The position numbers were made by a program, and so were the translations under genes. From positions 20,955-84,954 of the forward strand of contig JBQMRQ010000026.1 of the NCBI GenBank assembly GCA_052174535.1: a DNA stretch of 64,000 bases, given 5' to 3'. Below the pieces are notes generated by a model. The model saw only the letters and a program-made list of their open reading frames with translations, was not told the DNA's origin and searched no databases. This document shows, piece by piece, positions 1 to 11,577 of the stretch (within the stretch, counting starts at the first letter, position 1; the number at the start of each line of letters is the position of its first letter). Source of the DNA: Arsenophonus sp052174535 (GTDB taxonomy: Bacteria > Pseudomonadota > Gammaproteobacteria > Enterobacterales > Enterobacteriaceae).

Positions 1-275
1 AGCGCGCTGGGGAGTCAATAAGAACGAGAAATTCGATTGAGTCGGATTTTGTGATAGTGAGGATACGAAGCTGACGCGCGAAGCACTGTAGTTAAAAATA
101 ACCCTTTAATGATATTTAAGAGATGCTATAGTTTGCGTAGAAAAGTAAAACTGGCTAATGGAATTAAACTGCTGACTCTATAGGTAAATAATGTTCAATT
201 TAAGGATGGATAAGAGATTCATGAAGTGTCAGAGTACAGGTTCATGTCATATACTAAATTTGTTAATAACTAATT
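1..275 (+). mobile_element. IS256-family element relic, 3' part, cut by window start
   Basis: Decayed C-terminal part of an IS256-type transposase plus the element's right end. Near position 33 the remains of the family's NPIESAFATVRLR signature can be read across stop codons and frame breaks, followed by the remnant of the S-x-VFKL segment. The right end (ctaaatttgttaataac near 255-271) is the same end seen in the copies near 7,470, 10,530, 14,260 and 55,720. It abuts a truncated IS1595-like relic. No reading frame survives. Confidence 0.75.
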
Positions 276-885
276 AATTTTGAAACAACATTAAAATGGT
301 ATTACGACTTCCTGTGAGCTAGCGAGAGCAAACATGAGTGTATTTATGTTGTATTCTTTGACATCGAAATCATTTTTCCATAAACCCTTTAAAGGGGAGT
401 GGTTATTTCCCACATAGGAAAAATAGAAAATGCGGGAGGAGAGTAGGAGATAAAAGAAAAGAACAAATCGAGATCTTAATTGATCCTAGATTGAAAAGGT
501 CATGTAAGAGATGAGATTACTAAAGAGTTTAATGCAGAGTGTATTATCTGTATTCTTTAGCCAATTTATAGATAAATAATGCATCCTTATGCTCGTATTG
601 AGATAAATGGTGTAAAACCTTTGCTAGGGAGGCATAAAATTACTCGGTATCATTAAATAACGTTTATTATTAATGATTTATTAGTAATAAATTCCACATG
701 CAAAATGCAATATTATACCAGCCGATTAAAAGAATAAGTAATTAGATACTCTCATGGGGATAAAGTCGTTTTATCTATCAAATTTTCTGGCTGAAAAAGA
801 TTGTTTTAAATCATAACAATCGAATATACAATCATGACTACAAATTGCTCTGCGAGCAAAGCTAGAACCTTTCCCAATATAGCTG
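276..885 (+). mobile_element. IS1595/ISXO2-like element relic, 5' truncated
   Basis: Matches the 3' two thirds of the IS1595-like repeat seen more completely near 57.7-58.7 kb. The block around 395-545 (hallmark aaatgcgggagg, 430-441) corresponds to the part of the transposase that reads like the R-K-R-G-G-K region in other copies. The right inverted end lies near 868-882. The 5' part is replaced by the IS256 relic on the left, so the IS256 element probably inserted here or deleted its neighbour. Confidence 0.7.
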
Positions 886-1140
886 ATCATTAACATGATT
901 TCGTTTTTATCATTTTAGTAAATTAAATACAAATATGCTTTAGTACTTAGTTAAAGTAGATTCAGGCTCTTTATTAGCCTGAATGGCAGTTCTGATTTTA
1001 CGTGTTGTAGTTACTATGACGATTGAGGTTTATAACCATAATATTTTGTTATCAATTATATCTATCAGTAGCTATCTTGTCATGAACAGAGCTATATGCC
1101 GAGTAGTATATAATAATTCTGGACAAAACAGTTTAATAAA
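886..1140 (-). mobile_element. IS481-family element relic, 5' end only
   Basis: Same sequence block as 22126-22389, 34880-35115, 43790-44020 and 50400-50665, where the minus strand encodes the start of an IS481-type transposase (an LAKRY-like helix-turn-helix region). Only the N-terminal part is left. It lies directly beside the right end of an IS1595-like relic, as at 22.1 kb. Confidence 0.6.
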
Positions 1141-1990
1141 AATATTAATATATTAACTAGGATTGAAAAATTCTGATTATATTAATAATTTATATTAGTG
1201 TACTTTAATCCCATTATCTATCTTTATTTTAATAAGTTTTATCGCTGATTATTATTTTCATTCACTAGTAAAAATTTCCAAATATTTAGTAACTTTGAGT
1301 TAATTAACTATTTTATTAGTAAGTTTTCAACTTCTCGTTGATAATTATTCTTATCGATAAAAAGTGCACTTAATAAACGTTATGAACTTTTACATCTTAA
1401 AATATCTAATATATGGTTATACTTGGATAGGATTTTATTTATAATCCTAATTAATTACGAAGCGTCAGCTATTATTAATAATAGCATAGATAGAATGACG
1501 AAATAATTACCTCTATTCTCAATATTCAAAAGTTAGATTAATTTTTACTGACGAGCTCAGTAATAATTTATTAAACAATGCTAAAGTTGCAGTTTAACTC
1601 ATGCTATCATTAAGGTTCCAAAAACAGATATTTTATATTAATCAAAGCTAGAAATCCAAAATAACTTCTCAAAGTAGAAAATTGTTGATCGACAAATCTT
1701 TTCTTCTATTACTGATCTCAGCTAACCATATAGCACAGACTGAATATATTCATTTCTGTAAATATACATCCTATTACTGTACCTACTAATTAACTTATCA
1801 TTACTTCATGTCATTATAACCTTTGGGAAAATTCTTCTTATCGATTTACTTTTCCTACTCAGAACGCATTTAGTATGAATTTATTTACTTAAAATAACAG
1901 TTAATAAAAATTAATAATATCTAATATTTAATGCTTAGTTTTAATCTAGTAACTATAGATAGTTTAAAAACTGGTGATATCAAGATAATT
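1141..1990. other. Long non-coding stretch, nothing recognised
   Basis: Very AT-rich, stop-dense in all frames. It lies downstream of kdsB, where enterobacteria carry ycbJ, elyC and cmoM, but I could not match any segment to those proteins. The only open frame entering from here (1931-2137) runs antisense through the end of kdsB and is not a gene. Confidence 0.5.
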
Positions 1991-2755
1991 TTAAGTAGAA
2001 AAAAAAACTTCTCGAACAGCATCGAGATCCTGTTGATTATCAATACCAGGCCTTGGTGTTTTAACTGCTATGGCAACATGAATTTTATTGCCATACCACA
2101 ATACACGCAACTGCTCAAGCATTTCTATAGTTTCTAACGAACTTATCGGCCATCCGATATAACGACGAATAAAACTAGCTCGATAAGCATAAATACCAAT
2201 ATGACGTAAAAAATTCTGGTTAATTTTTACTTTACTAATTGCAAAATTATCACGTTCCCATGGAATAGCAGCTCTAGAAAAATATAAGGCGTTACTCTGT
2301 TTATCCGTCACGACTTTTACAATAGCGGGATCAAATACTTCATGAGGATCATTTATTGGTGTCGCTAATGTTGCCATATCGACGTTATTTAGTATAAGAT
2401 TACTAGCTAACTGATTAATTATCTCCGGTGGAATTAAAGGTTCATCACCTTGAACATTAATAATAATTTCTTTATCAGAAAATTTATATTTTTCAATAAC
2501 TTCTGCTAATCTTTCAGTCCCTGATTGATGTGAAACATTAGTCATACAGACTTCACCATTTGCCGCTTTCACCACATCAAATACTGCCTGATGATCAGTC
2601 GCTACAATAACGCGCGTAGCATCTGACATTAGCGCTCTTTCCATTACTCTAATAATCATAGGTTTTCCATGAATATCAGCTAACAACTTACCTGGTAAAC
2701 GATTAGAAGCAAAACGCGCAGGAATAATAACTGTGAATATATTATTTTTCTTCAT
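1991..2755 (-). CDS. kdsB: 3-deoxy-manno-octulosonate cytidylyltransferase (CMP-KDO synthetase)
   Basis: Activates KDO with CTP to give CMP-KDO, the donor for the inner core sugars of lipopolysaccharide; cytoplasmic. The 254-residue protein has the usual family length (about 250). The N-terminal nucleotide-binding loop IIPARFASNRLPGK is at residues 10-23, and the NVQGDEPLIPP motif, whose Asp helps to bind magnesium and substrate, is near residue 100. The C-terminal IGIYAYR segment is also present. It overlaps the upstream ycaR by 14 bases, the tight coupling seen in E. coli (ycaR-kdsB), so the two are probably co-translated. The upstream operon members lpxK and msbA are not recognisable. The gene is intact and, with lpxL, indicates that the cell still makes lipid A with KDO. 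Confidence 0.96.
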   Translation of the reverse strand: MKKNNIFTVIIPARFASNRLPGKLLADIHGKPMIIRVMERALMSDATRVIVATDHQAVFDVVKAANGEVCMTNVSHQSGTERLAEVIEKYKFSDKEIIINVQGDEPLIPPEIINQLASNLILNNVDMATLATPINDPHEVFDPAIVKVVTDKQSNALYFSRAAIPWERDNFAISKVKINQNFLRHIGIYAYRASFIRRYIGWPISSLETIEMLEQLRVLWYGNKIHVAIAVKTPRPGIDNQQDLDAVREVFFST

Positions 2756-2921
2756 CTAAAAGTAACTCACGAGCTTGTTCTTTTAATAGAACCGGTATGT
2801 TATTACGAACAGGATAAGCAAGATGATCGAATTTACAGATAAGTTCTAAATTTTGTTTATCATAAACTAATTTTCCATGGCAAATAGGGCAAGCAATGAT
2901 ATCAAGTAGACGGTAATCCAT
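2742..2921 (-). CDS. ycaR: Trm112/YcaR-family small protein
   Basis: A 59-residue protein of the Trm112-like family (UPF0434, YcaR). It has two N-terminal cysteines in IIACPICHGKL (Cys11, Cys14) and the conserved PVRNNIPVLL stretch. Its exact function is not settled; relatives act as small partner or zinc-binding proteins. An open frame extends five codons further upstream, but I chose the internal ATG at 2921 because the protein then begins MDYRLLDIIACP, matching the enterobacterial start MDHRLLEIIACP. It sits immediately upstream of kdsB and overlaps it by 14 bases, as in E. coli, so it is expressed as the first surviving gene of this two-gene unit. Confidence 0.92.
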   Translation of the reverse strand: MDYRLLDIIACPICHGKLVYDKQNLELICKFDHLAYPVRNNIPVLLKEQARELLLDEEK

Positions 2922-2936
2922 GATATTCCTCATCAA

Positions 2937-3469
2937 AACATAATTTAAAATAAAACTAGAATAGCATAAGCATCCATCATCGTTAACTTTATTATCTGCT
3001 ATAATATGTATTTATTAGTAATCTGATAAATTGACAGAAAATAGTAATCTAAAATTCATAAGCTATAACATAAGCAACAGCTTAATATCCATAAGCATTA
3101 CACGCGTAACTAAAATTTAATACAATAACCTTCTTAAGCTATTTATTTTTACTGTTCGTAATGGTTTGATGATTAAGATAGATATCTTGACTTTCATTGA
3201 TAAGGAAGATAATCTATAATCCTATTTCACATTAAACTATTTTACGCGACCCATTTATAATGGAAATATCATAATAAAACTTCTTTTGTCTACTTTAGAT
3301 AGTAGACAAATTTTTAGTAGACAAATTTTATTTTTTCCTGTAGGGGTGGCTGGGAGCTTCCTCTACTGGCCTATTTCTTCCCCCTGTCTTTCTATTAAGC
3401 TTTTAATAGAAATCCCATTTTTCTTTCACTATATATTCTTACTATCAAAGTAGTAGCATTATATTAAAA
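2937..3469. other. Non-coding stretch upstream of ycaR
   Basis: In enterobacteria lpxK lies here. I looked for LpxK motifs on the minus strand and found none that I could defend. It includes a local direct repeat (tagtagacaaattttt-like, 3300-3325) and a short G-rich patch near 3343-3360. No supported feature. Confidence 0.4.
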
Positions 3470-4187
3470 GCTATATTAGAAACATTACTAGTAGAAACTC
3501 CTTAACTACTACATGAAGGATTTTTGCTCTTCTATTAGAGAAGAGCTTGTTATAACAAAGCAAACAGTTATACAGGTGAAAGAGTATTTTTTACTCCCTG
3601 TTAACATAAAGATGCATGTCGTTATTAGTTGATTTTACGATTATCTATCAGATAATATCAATGCATGCATTGAAGCAACTTATTTTACTTTATCTTGACT
3701 ACTTGACTATATTATCACAGTGAATATGTTATCCGTTAAGGGTAAGCATTAACTAATTAGAATTACAGCGATATCATTATAAAATTTGCGATTATAGAAA
3801 AAGATTTAATAATCTTACTAGAAGTCCTCTGGCAAAACTACATCATAAAGATAAATACTTTAGTTATCTGCAATATATATTTAATAACTTAATTTTACTG
3901 GAATCAGAAAAATAAAAGGCATTGATTTTAAAACAGCATTTAAATGACAGCACTGCTTCCTTGCTTTAGCGTTGACAGCCAATATAAATATCTAAATACT
4001 ACTGTTGAAGTCGACAAAATATTTTCTCTAAATTATTTAAAGAAAAAAGAGTTATTTTCGACATAGAAAAGTAGAAAACGCGAGAGGATTAAGGAGATAA
4101 AAGGAAAAACGAATCGCACTCTTAATTGTACAAGATAGAAAAAGATCATGTGAATAATAAGATTTTTTAAAATTTAATGTCAAAGTG
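3470..4187 (+). mobile_element. IS1595/ISXO2-like element relic, 3' truncated by IS256 relic
   Basis: Starts with the inverted end agctatattagaaac near 3471 and follows the same order of blocks as the copy at 57667-58704, including the caaaacta-catcat-aag-gataaat block (3832-3860) and the aaaacgcgagagg block (4075-4087). The match stops at about 4187, where the right end of an IS256 relic begins. Confidence 0.7.
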
Positions 4188-5515
4188 AGTTATCAGTAAG
4201 TCTAATGTATGATACGATTAGGATATCGCTTCATTATGATATTTTATAAATCTATTCTTCATTTTTGAATTGTATGTTATTTACTACAAGAGAGTTAAAA
4301 GCTTAAATCTGCTTAACACTACTTAGCAGATTCTAGTTTATTTTAGTAGATATAGTAGATGGAGACAGTTTAATACCATAAAAGAGTTGCTTTTCTTAAA
4401 CTACAGTGTTTCGACATCGGCTTCATATCCTCACTTCTGACAAGCTGATTCAACCAGATTTGTTGTTCTTAGACACAAATACACTTAATTGGAAGGCATA
4501 GATACCAGCTGTTCTTCTTGATATTTTCTAGTTTCTTCATCGCTGAAAATACACTTCCCTGATAACCTGCCTAACAAAGTATCAAAAGCTTTTTAGCGAC
4601 ATCGTGAGTCTCTGTTAACCAGATTTGCCGCAGCTCACTCTTAACTTTTGATTACATACCTTTAGATAGTGAAAGGCAATATATTAGCTATCTTGCGTAC
4701 TACCCAAATGGCGTTGAGTGTGTGGTGTCTGGACATATTTTTGCTGTTACATTGAAAACCAAGGGTAAATTTTACGTAGCAAATTCGAGAGATATGATTA
4801 AGCTAGACACTTGCAAAGGATTAAAAATTAAACCCAGTGCGCTTCTAACTTTTAATAATCATTTCGACTGCAATGAGCTCTTATATATTTATATAAGTTT
4901 ACGTGATAAAATGAGCAGCAGGTAAAGACGATTATCTTTCCTAATAGAATAACATATGCATTTCTATAAGAAATAAACGTAACTCGTATCACTTAAATCA
5001 CACAGGCACCCGTTGCCTACGCTCTTTAAGCCATTACTATTTAGTCTTTTTTGATGTGGCTCTTGAAACGAGAGATCATGTGCCTTCATAGAGAAGCTCA
5101 TAGCTTTGTAAAAATCACCAATATAGATGCTTTTCCGTTAAGCCATGATAGAAATTCTTTAACGTTTTTTGTACGTTTTAGATAAGATGATGATGCAACG
5201 AGCTGTTGAGGCATATTTCGTTACCGTTGTATAATAAGCTCGATATTGAGCATTTTAATCTCAATATAGCCAATATCTACCTGTACAAGTTTACTGTAGA
5301 AAATAAGAATTACTGACAACAGCTATGCTATCAGATAGCTGTCAATATTACGGATGAGTTTATGAAATGGATTATGGTAATATCTAATTTCGTAGATATA
5401 TCCTAGTGGGTAGATTTCATGGCATATCATCTCTTTTTTGTTATAATCATTCATGAAATTAATTTAGGATAGATGTCAGCATTTTAAAAATTTTATACAT
5501 CAGAAATGATGTATA
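4188..5515 (-). mobile_element. IS256-family element relic
   Basis: A reverse-strand copy of the 1.4 kb IS256-type repeat, beginning with the inverted right end gttatcagtaagtctaatgt at 4188 and finishing with the left end near 5480-5515 (ttatacatcagaaatgatgt). The minus strand contains scattered remnants of the transposase. It interrupts an IS1595-like relic. The short open frame at 4722-4925 is a chance frame inside it. Confidence 0.7.
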
Positions 5516-6149
5516 ACTTTTTATATGCTAAATCAATATTTTTATGATGAACTTAAAGGTGAATTACTTTTTATTTAGGTAATGAGAAAAGAAATAGAAT
5601 GGTAAAATATCAAGTTTAGTACTATGCTATTAGCATATTTGCCTCATTGAAATTCTCTCAGTTAAATTACCACGCTTCTGTCTCCGACATAGATCTGGTT
5701 GTTATGTCTTTAAATATAGGTATACAATTAAAAATCAGTGGTTATATACTCAAAATTTAGTTAAATTGATAATAACTGGTTAAGGATTTTTTTGTCTTTA
5801 TAATTTTAGCCGACGAAGATAACGTCAAGTAAAATTCATGATATAGAAAATATCTTAAAGTTATAAATAACCTTAAAACTTTAGCTAATAATTCAGCAAA
5901 AATAACGTTCAGAAAGTACCTTATTGAGCAAAGACAGCTCTTAGAGGCCTTGAAATAACCATAGCAAATGTTATGACAATACCCGTCAAGAAAGTAATTG
6001 ACTTACAACTTTATAAATGATTATATTTGGTATATATACTAAAAAATAAGGATTGATATTATCAAATTTATTTAAAAAAAAGCTACTTGCTATCGCATAT
6101 TATTGCTGTTAATAAAGAACATAAAATAAATTTTTAATATTAAGCGAGT
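5516..6149. other. Non-coding stretch between two IS256 relics
   Basis: No complete frame. Short peptide-like patches can be read on the minus strand near 5600-5960 but I could not assign them to a family. msbA would be expected somewhere upstream of ycaR in an ancestral order; I did not find its Walker A or ABC signature motifs. Confidence 0.35.
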
Positions 6150-7478
6150 TATTTCAATTTTTTGTGTATAGGGTTTATGGGATGATGATGTGTATCTTGC
6201 TGATTGATTTTCATGAATGCTCTCAATAAAAAGAGATGATATGCTATGAAAAGCCTACCCTAGAGACAGATATTGTAAAACACAATATTACTTTTGTTCT
6301 CTTAATATGATCTCATCCGTAACAATTATTGCCACCGAAAACCATATAAACTAATATTGTGGAGATATTGAAATTAAAATATCTAAGGCCCAGGGATCGT
6401 ATCAGTAACAGAAAATACCTTCAGCACCTAATTGCTACCAACTTATCTAAAGCGTCTAAAATCAGCGAAAAGTTGCTACCCATGGATCTATACCCTCCTC
6501 TTTTTTTACAAGGAAGAATGGATTATCTACCAGTGATTTTCATGGTTCTGAAGTCGCTTTTCTGTGAAAAGCAGATACTCTCTCTGGTAGTAAGATCAGC
6601 AGACTGAATAGCAATAACTTGAATAGAACAAGCAATAAGTAGGCTGCGTGATTTAAACGATACGCGTTACGTTTATTTTTAATGAAAGGCATATACTGTT
6701 CTTCTGTCAGAACAGCTGATCGTCTTTACCTGCTGGTTAAAGCGAGTACACTGCATGGATGATAAGGGATCGTTTCGATCGAATATGCTTATCGAGAGTT
6801 AAAAGCAATCTGAACCAAACTTGTAGATGGACGTAAGAGTATAACTTAAACGTATCTTCTATAAGCTTTGAACGGGTAAAGAGAGGAGAGACGGGGTACT
6901 TGATTTTTTGAATGCAATGGAAAAAATATTCCTGAACGCGCAGTATTAATGTTATTAGGTAGCTAAAATAGCTGATGTGTTAACTTTTCTCCTAAAAGTA
7001 GCAACTTAAAGGCTAAAGGTGAGTTGCAAGAAGGTATGGTTAGCACCTAGAGCTATTATTATGCCGATAATAAATCCCTTTATGTTTTTGTTGGTAAGGT
7101 TTTCAGTGTATTCTATAGCGATAAAGAAGCTGCAGAAAGATTGAGAATAACAGCTGGGATTCTACAATTCTTCCTAAATACACTAAGTATCAATTAAAAA
7201 TAAAAATGATGAATTTGATTGAATCGGCTTTTGCGTGATAGTGAGGCTACAAAGGCGACGCAAAAGTACTGTAGTTCAAGAAAAACAACTATTTCAATGG
7301 TATTTAAGCTATCTCTATCTTTTCAGAATAGCAGAAGAAGCGGGACCTAAAGAAATTTTAATTTATTTCATCCATAACAATAAACAACGTTCGATTCAAT
7401 CATGGAGAACATATTATCTGAAGCATCAAAGCGGAATGTAGTCTGATCGATATACACTAGATTTTCTAATAACTCAAA
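6150..7478 (+). mobile_element. IS256-family element relic
   Basis: Forward copy of the IS256-type repeat and one of the easiest to read. Near 6360 the remnant of the DIEIKVPK segment appears, near 6455-6600 a frame resembling EELLPWLYLKG...LSGS-ISRLN, near 7205-7230 the remnant of the NPIESAFA signature, and near 7255-7340 the stretch ending in ISMVFKLSLS. Stops and frame breaks occur throughout. The right end is at about 7478. Open frames at 6359-6607 and 7235-7441 are fragments or wrong frames of this dead gene. Confidence 0.78.
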
Positions 7479-7484
7479 CATAAT

Positions 7485-7520
7485 CTAGAACTAGAACTAG
7501 AACTAGAACTAGAACTAGAA
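7485..7520. repeat. Tandem hexamer repeat, six copies of CTAGAA
   Basis: Six perfect head-to-tail copies of ctagaa from 7485 to 7520, just downstream of the IS256 relic end and about 180 bases upstream of agp. Too short a unit for CRISPR; it is a microsatellite-like array likely to vary in length by slippage. Confidence 0.95.
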
Positions 7521-7702
7521 GATATATATATTGTAAAATATCATTATTGTATCTTTTAATTAATAAAAGTTAACAAATTTTCTTAAAAGCTAGCAAAAGT
7601 CAGAATTTTATCGTAAATGAAATTTATTTTTAATTGACTACATCTAGATAAAATCTTATATAATAAGAAAATTATAATAAATTTTAACAGGAGCGTTAAA
7701 AA

Positions 7703-8944
7703 ATGAAAAAAAAACTAATGATATGCCTTCTTTGCATTTTGATATCACCAGTAGGTTTTTCATTAGAAAAACTTCAAGATTATGAATTAACTCAGGTATT
7801 AATTTTAAGTAGGCATAATTTAAGAGCACCAATAGTATATAAGGATATATTAACACGTGCAACAAATAAACTTTGGCCTATTTGGCATACTAAAGATGCA
7901 AATCTTACGACTAAAGGTGAGCAGTTAGAGATTTATATGGGAAACTATTTTAAATATTGGTTTCATAGGGTAGGCCTATTGCGCAGAAATCAATGTCCAG
8001 ACTCAAATAATGTTTATATTTATGCAAATAATCAACAACGCACTATTGCTACAGCTCAATCTTTTATTAGAGGCGCATTTCCTGATTGCTCAGTTAAAGC
8101 TTTTTATCGCTCAGATATGAGCGAAGGAAAGTTTGATCCTATTTTTGATCCAGTTGTCACTGACAATAGTGCAGAATTTAAACGACAAGCCACAAACGCT
8201 ATGACAGAAAAATTAGCACATTTAGATTTGGCTGAAGCTTATAAACAAATTTCAACGATACTGGACTTTAAGAATTCACCGCTGTGTAAAAAAGATAAGT
8301 TGTGCGATCTGGTTAGTTCCCCTAATACGATCATCATTAATCCCGATAAACAACCCGTTGTGTTTGGGCCGTTAGGATTAACAACAAATATTGTAGATAT
8401 ATTTGATCTGCAATATTACGAAGGGTTTGCTACAAAAGATGTAGCATGGGGAACTATTAATACACCAGAACAATGGAAAACACTTAATAAAATTAAAAAT
8501 AGCTATTATTCAGTTGCATTTAGAACTAAAATTATTGCTAAGAATGTAGCTAAGCCTTTATTAAATTATATTAACTTACATTTTGTTAACCAAACTAATA
8601 AAGAAAAGTCAAAATTACTTATTATGTTTGGTCATGATTCAAATATTGCGTCAGTCATGTCTGCTTTAGATTTCGCCCCTTATCAATTGCCTGAACAATA
8701 TGAACATACGCCAATTGGTGGAAAATTAGTGTTTCAGCGTTGGCATAATAAGAAAACTAACAAAGATTATCTAAAAATTGAATATATTTATCAGTCAGCA
8801 AATCAATTACGAGATAAGACGCCATTAACATTGAATAACCCACCTAAACAGGTAACTTTATCGCTTCAAAATTGCCCAATTAATGAAAATAACTTATGCA
8901 ACTGGGATGATTTTGAAAAAGGCATGCAAGAAGCTTTAAATTAA
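7703..8944 (+). CDS. agp: Periplasmic glucose-1-phosphatase (histidine acid phosphatase)
   Basis: Hydrolyses glucose 1-phosphate, and in relatives some phytate, in the periplasm. The 413-residue length equals that of E. coli Agp and the sequence follows it along its whole length. An N-terminal signal peptide (basic MKKK, hydrophobic core to about residue 20) is followed by the phosphatase motif RHNLRAP at residues 37-43, whose His38 is the expected phosphate acceptor, and by GHDSNIAS near residue 310 carrying the HD pair of the active site. A good ribosome binding site, aggag, is at 7689-7693, nine bases before the ATG. It stands alone between IS256 relics and ends in a clear terminator. AppA is the alternative member of the superfamily, but the match to Agp is much closer. 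Keeping it intact in such a decayed region suggests selection. Confidence 0.93.
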   Translation: MKKKLMICLLCILISPVGFSLEKLQDYELTQVLILSRHNLRAPIVYKDILTRATNKLWPIWHTKDANLTTKGEQLEIYMGNYFKYWFHRVGLLRRNQCPDSNNVYIYANNQQRTIATAQSFIRGAFPDCSVKAFYRSDMSEGKFDPIFDPVVTDNSAEFKRQATNAMTEKLAHLDLAEAYKQISTILDFKNSPLCKKDKLCDLVSSPNTIIINPDKQPVVFGPLGLTTNIVDIFDLQYYEGFATKDVAWGTINTPEQWKTLNKIKNSYYSVAFRTKIIAKNVAKPLLNYINLHFVNQTNKEKSKLLIMFGHDSNIASVMSALDFAPYQLPEQYEHTPIGGKLVFQRWHNKKTNKDYLKIEYIYQSANQLRDKTPLTLNNPPKQVTLSLQNCPINENNLCNWDDFEKGMQEALN

Positions 8945-8971
8945 AAAAAGTTAATATTGATTAAATTAAAT

Positions 8972-9002
8972 AAAAAGCAGCGTGAAGTTAACGCTGTTTT
9001 TT
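8972..9002 (+). terminator. Rho-independent terminator of agp
   Basis: A-tract, then CAGCG / CGCTG stem around a 9-base loop, then a run of six T. It lies 30 bases after the agp stop codon. Confidence 0.85.
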
Positions 9003-9099
9003 ATTAATATTCACTTTTGTGGTGAATATTTTTATAGTCATTTTTAGCAAAAAAATAATTTTCTAACTAAATTGCACTTAACCTGTTAAAAGTAAATTA

Positions 9100-10535
9100 A
9101 GTTTATATTTCTAGTGTTGTAGTTTCCTGAAGAGGAGATACTGGTATATCAAACCTGCGAATTAATTTCGGTGAATCATCTCAATAATATAGAAATGATA
9201 TGGCGTAAAAGTTTATCCTACAGATAGATGCAAAACTAGAGATTACCTCTAATCTCTTATATGAACGCATCTGTAAGTAATAATGGAATGACAAACGCTG
9301 ATTAGATATTGTACTATTAAGGCAAAATTTTGAAGCCATCTTACTAACAAATACTGAATGACCCTTATGGACGACATAACAGTTATTTACCACGTGAACC
9401 ATTATAGACTTGTAATTGGTTACTGTTTATATTTAAAATGCCTAAAATCAGGAATCGTATCGGTAACGAGATATAATTCAGTAGCTTATTACTACTGTCT
9501 TATCCAGAATTATAGAAAATGCAGAAGAATTGGTAACCATACCTGTATACCTACGAATCATCTCCACTAATGATTTTTACGAAATTATTATGTCGATTCA
9601 CGGTCAAAACACGTGATCTTTTTATTACTGCCTACCAGCAGACTGAAATAGTGATGGCCTTGAAGAGTAGCAACCAATAGTAGCTATGTGATTCAAGCGA
9701 TACGCGTTACGTTTATTTTTTGGCGGAAAGCATATGCCGTTTTCTATCAGAATAGCTGATCGCCTTTACCTGCCACTCATTATCAGCGACATATGATGGA
9801 TGCTAAGGGAGGATCGTTACAGTATAAGATGCTTATCAATAGATAGAAAAACTTAGGCGAACTTCTTAATTGCCTGTAAGGCGGAGCTTAACAGTATTTA
9901 CTAGACTTGTATACCTGAGATACAGTGCTTAGTTTTTTGGAATGCAATGGCAAAGATATTTCTGGATATGCAGCAATCAATATTCTTAAGTGCATAAAAT
10001 AGCTGATTCGCTAGATTCACTTCTAAAAGGTATGTAACCGGAAAGTTAAGTTGAGCTTCAACAGGAAGGTCTGGACTAGCAAAGAGATCGCGATACTGCT
10101 AATAAATCCTTTGATATTTTATTGGTAAGATTTTTAGCAAAGTATTCTGCAGCGATGAAAATCTGAAGTAAAGAGCAAGAAGAACGATTAAGATTCTACG
10201 ATTTTTTGTCAGTGCACTAAAAATTAATACGATTTTTGTCAGTGCTTATCAATACACTGGAGATCAATAAGAATAAAAAATTCAATTGAATCTAATTTTG
10301 CGATAGTGAGGTTATGAACCTGACGCGTGCAAAGTTACTGTTGCTTAAAGAAACAACTCTTTCAATAGTATTTAAGCTGCTATCCATCTGCTTTAAAAAG
10401 CAGGAATTAGGTAATGAAATTTTACCTACTGACCATTCATGATAACCGACATCCAATTTAAAAATGCATAATAGACTCATGAAGTATCAGAGTGTAGCTT
10501 GATCGCCATATACCAGATTTGCTAATAACTATCAA
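9100..10535 (+). mobile_element. IS256-family element relic
   Basis: Forward copy in the same block order as those at 6.2, 12.9 and 54.3 kb: the left region (gaattaatttcggtgaatcatctcaataatatag, read as two halves around 9160-9190), the block with gctgatcgcctttacctg (9749-9766), the block ttttttggaatgcaatggcaa (about 9935-9955) and the right end at about 10535. It has many stops and no intact frame. The open frames 9181-9402, 9358-9570 and 10292-10480 are shadows. Confidence 0.75.
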
Positions 10536-10608
10536 TTGATTAACAAAAAGCTTAGCTTATAATAGATAAGCCTAGTGACTAGTTTTATAACACAGCCCAT
10601 GATTTTTC

Positions 10609-11553
10609 TTAATCGTGTATGTTATCAAGATCACCATAAAGCGATGGCATACCTATGGGTCTAGTTTTAAAGCGACGATGTAACCACATATATTGTTCAG
10701 GTGCTTCCATAATTTGTTTTTCAATTAGTTCATTCATAAAAACTGCAGTAGAAATTTCATCCTGCTGTACAAAGTTGATTATTGCAGGTTGAATGAGTAA
10801 TTCATAACCCTTTGCATTAGCTAACCGCTTTGGGGTAAAAGGTATTATGGCAGGATTAGTAAGTTTAGTTAGAATATGGGTACCTATGGTAGTAGCAGTA
10901 TTTTTGACTGCAAAAAAAGGTACAAAAACACTTTTTCTTGGTCCGTAGTCATGATCTGGTGCATACCATAAGATTTCTCCTTGTTTAAGACTACGTATCA
11001 TACCTTTTATATCTCTTCGATCAAGCATAAATTTATTAGAACGCAATCGTCCTCGGATTTGCAACCAGTCCATTACCGGATTGTTATTTTGACGATATAC
11101 ACCAATACCAGGATTTAATATACCAAAGATACGAGCGCCTAATTCAAGCGTTAAAAAATGAATTCCTACTACAATGATCCCTTGTCCTGTCAGCTGAATT
11201 TTTTTAATATTTTTTTGTCCTTTAATTGTAAACCAACGTTGTACACGTCTATCAGACCAGAACCATGCCATACCTGTCTCAAATAATCCCATACCAACTG
11301 ATTCAAAATTTTTATTGATCATATGCTGGCGTTGCTGTGAACTCATAATAGGAAAACAAAGTTCTAAATTACGTTTTACAATTTGTAGGCGTTTTTTTAA
11401 GAAGTATCTGGATAACCGTCCAAGGTAAGTTCCTAAGCAATAGATAACTGGATAAGGTAGTAAAACTAGCAAATAAAGGAGGCCAATACCTAACCATGTT
11501 AGCCAATATTTGGGATGTAAATATAAAATTTTAAAAGGAGATATTTTTATCAT
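10609..11553 (-). CDS. lpxL: Lipid A biosynthesis lauroyltransferase
   Basis: Adds the secondary lauroyl chain from acyl-ACP to KDO2-lipid IVA at the inner face of the inner membrane. The 314 residues match E. coli LpxL (HtrB) closely along the whole length. The N-terminus has a membrane segment around residues 18-42, followed by the conserved KRNLELCFP and FESVGMG segments. The acyltransferase catalytic HX4E motif lies in GIHFLTLELGAR with His132 and Glu137, followed by the YRQNNNP and WYAPDHDYGP motifs. LpxM (myristoyl) is the main alternative, but the sequence around residues 60-100 is LpxL-like. The gene stands alone; an IS1595-like relic begins about 25 bases upstream of its start and may have removed the original promoter region. 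It depends on the KDO made through KdsB. Confidence 0.95.
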   Translation of the reverse strand: MIKISPFKILYLHPKYWLTWLGIGLLYLLVLLPYPVIYCLGTYLGRLSRYFLKKRLQIVKRNLELCFPIMSSQQRQHMINKNFESVGMGLFETGMAWFWSDRRVQRWFTIKGQKNIKKIQLTGQGIIVVGIHFLTLELGARIFGILNPGIGVYRQNNNPVMDWLQIRGRLRSNKFMLDRRDIKGMIRSLKQGEILWYAPDHDYGPRKSVFVPFFAVKNTATTIGTHILTKLTNPAIIPFTPKRLANAKGYELLIQPAIINFVQQDEISTAVFMNELIEKQIMEAPEQYMWLHRRFKTRPIGMPSLYGDLDNIHD

Positions 11554-11577
11554 CTAGGTTTTATTTAATTAGATTAA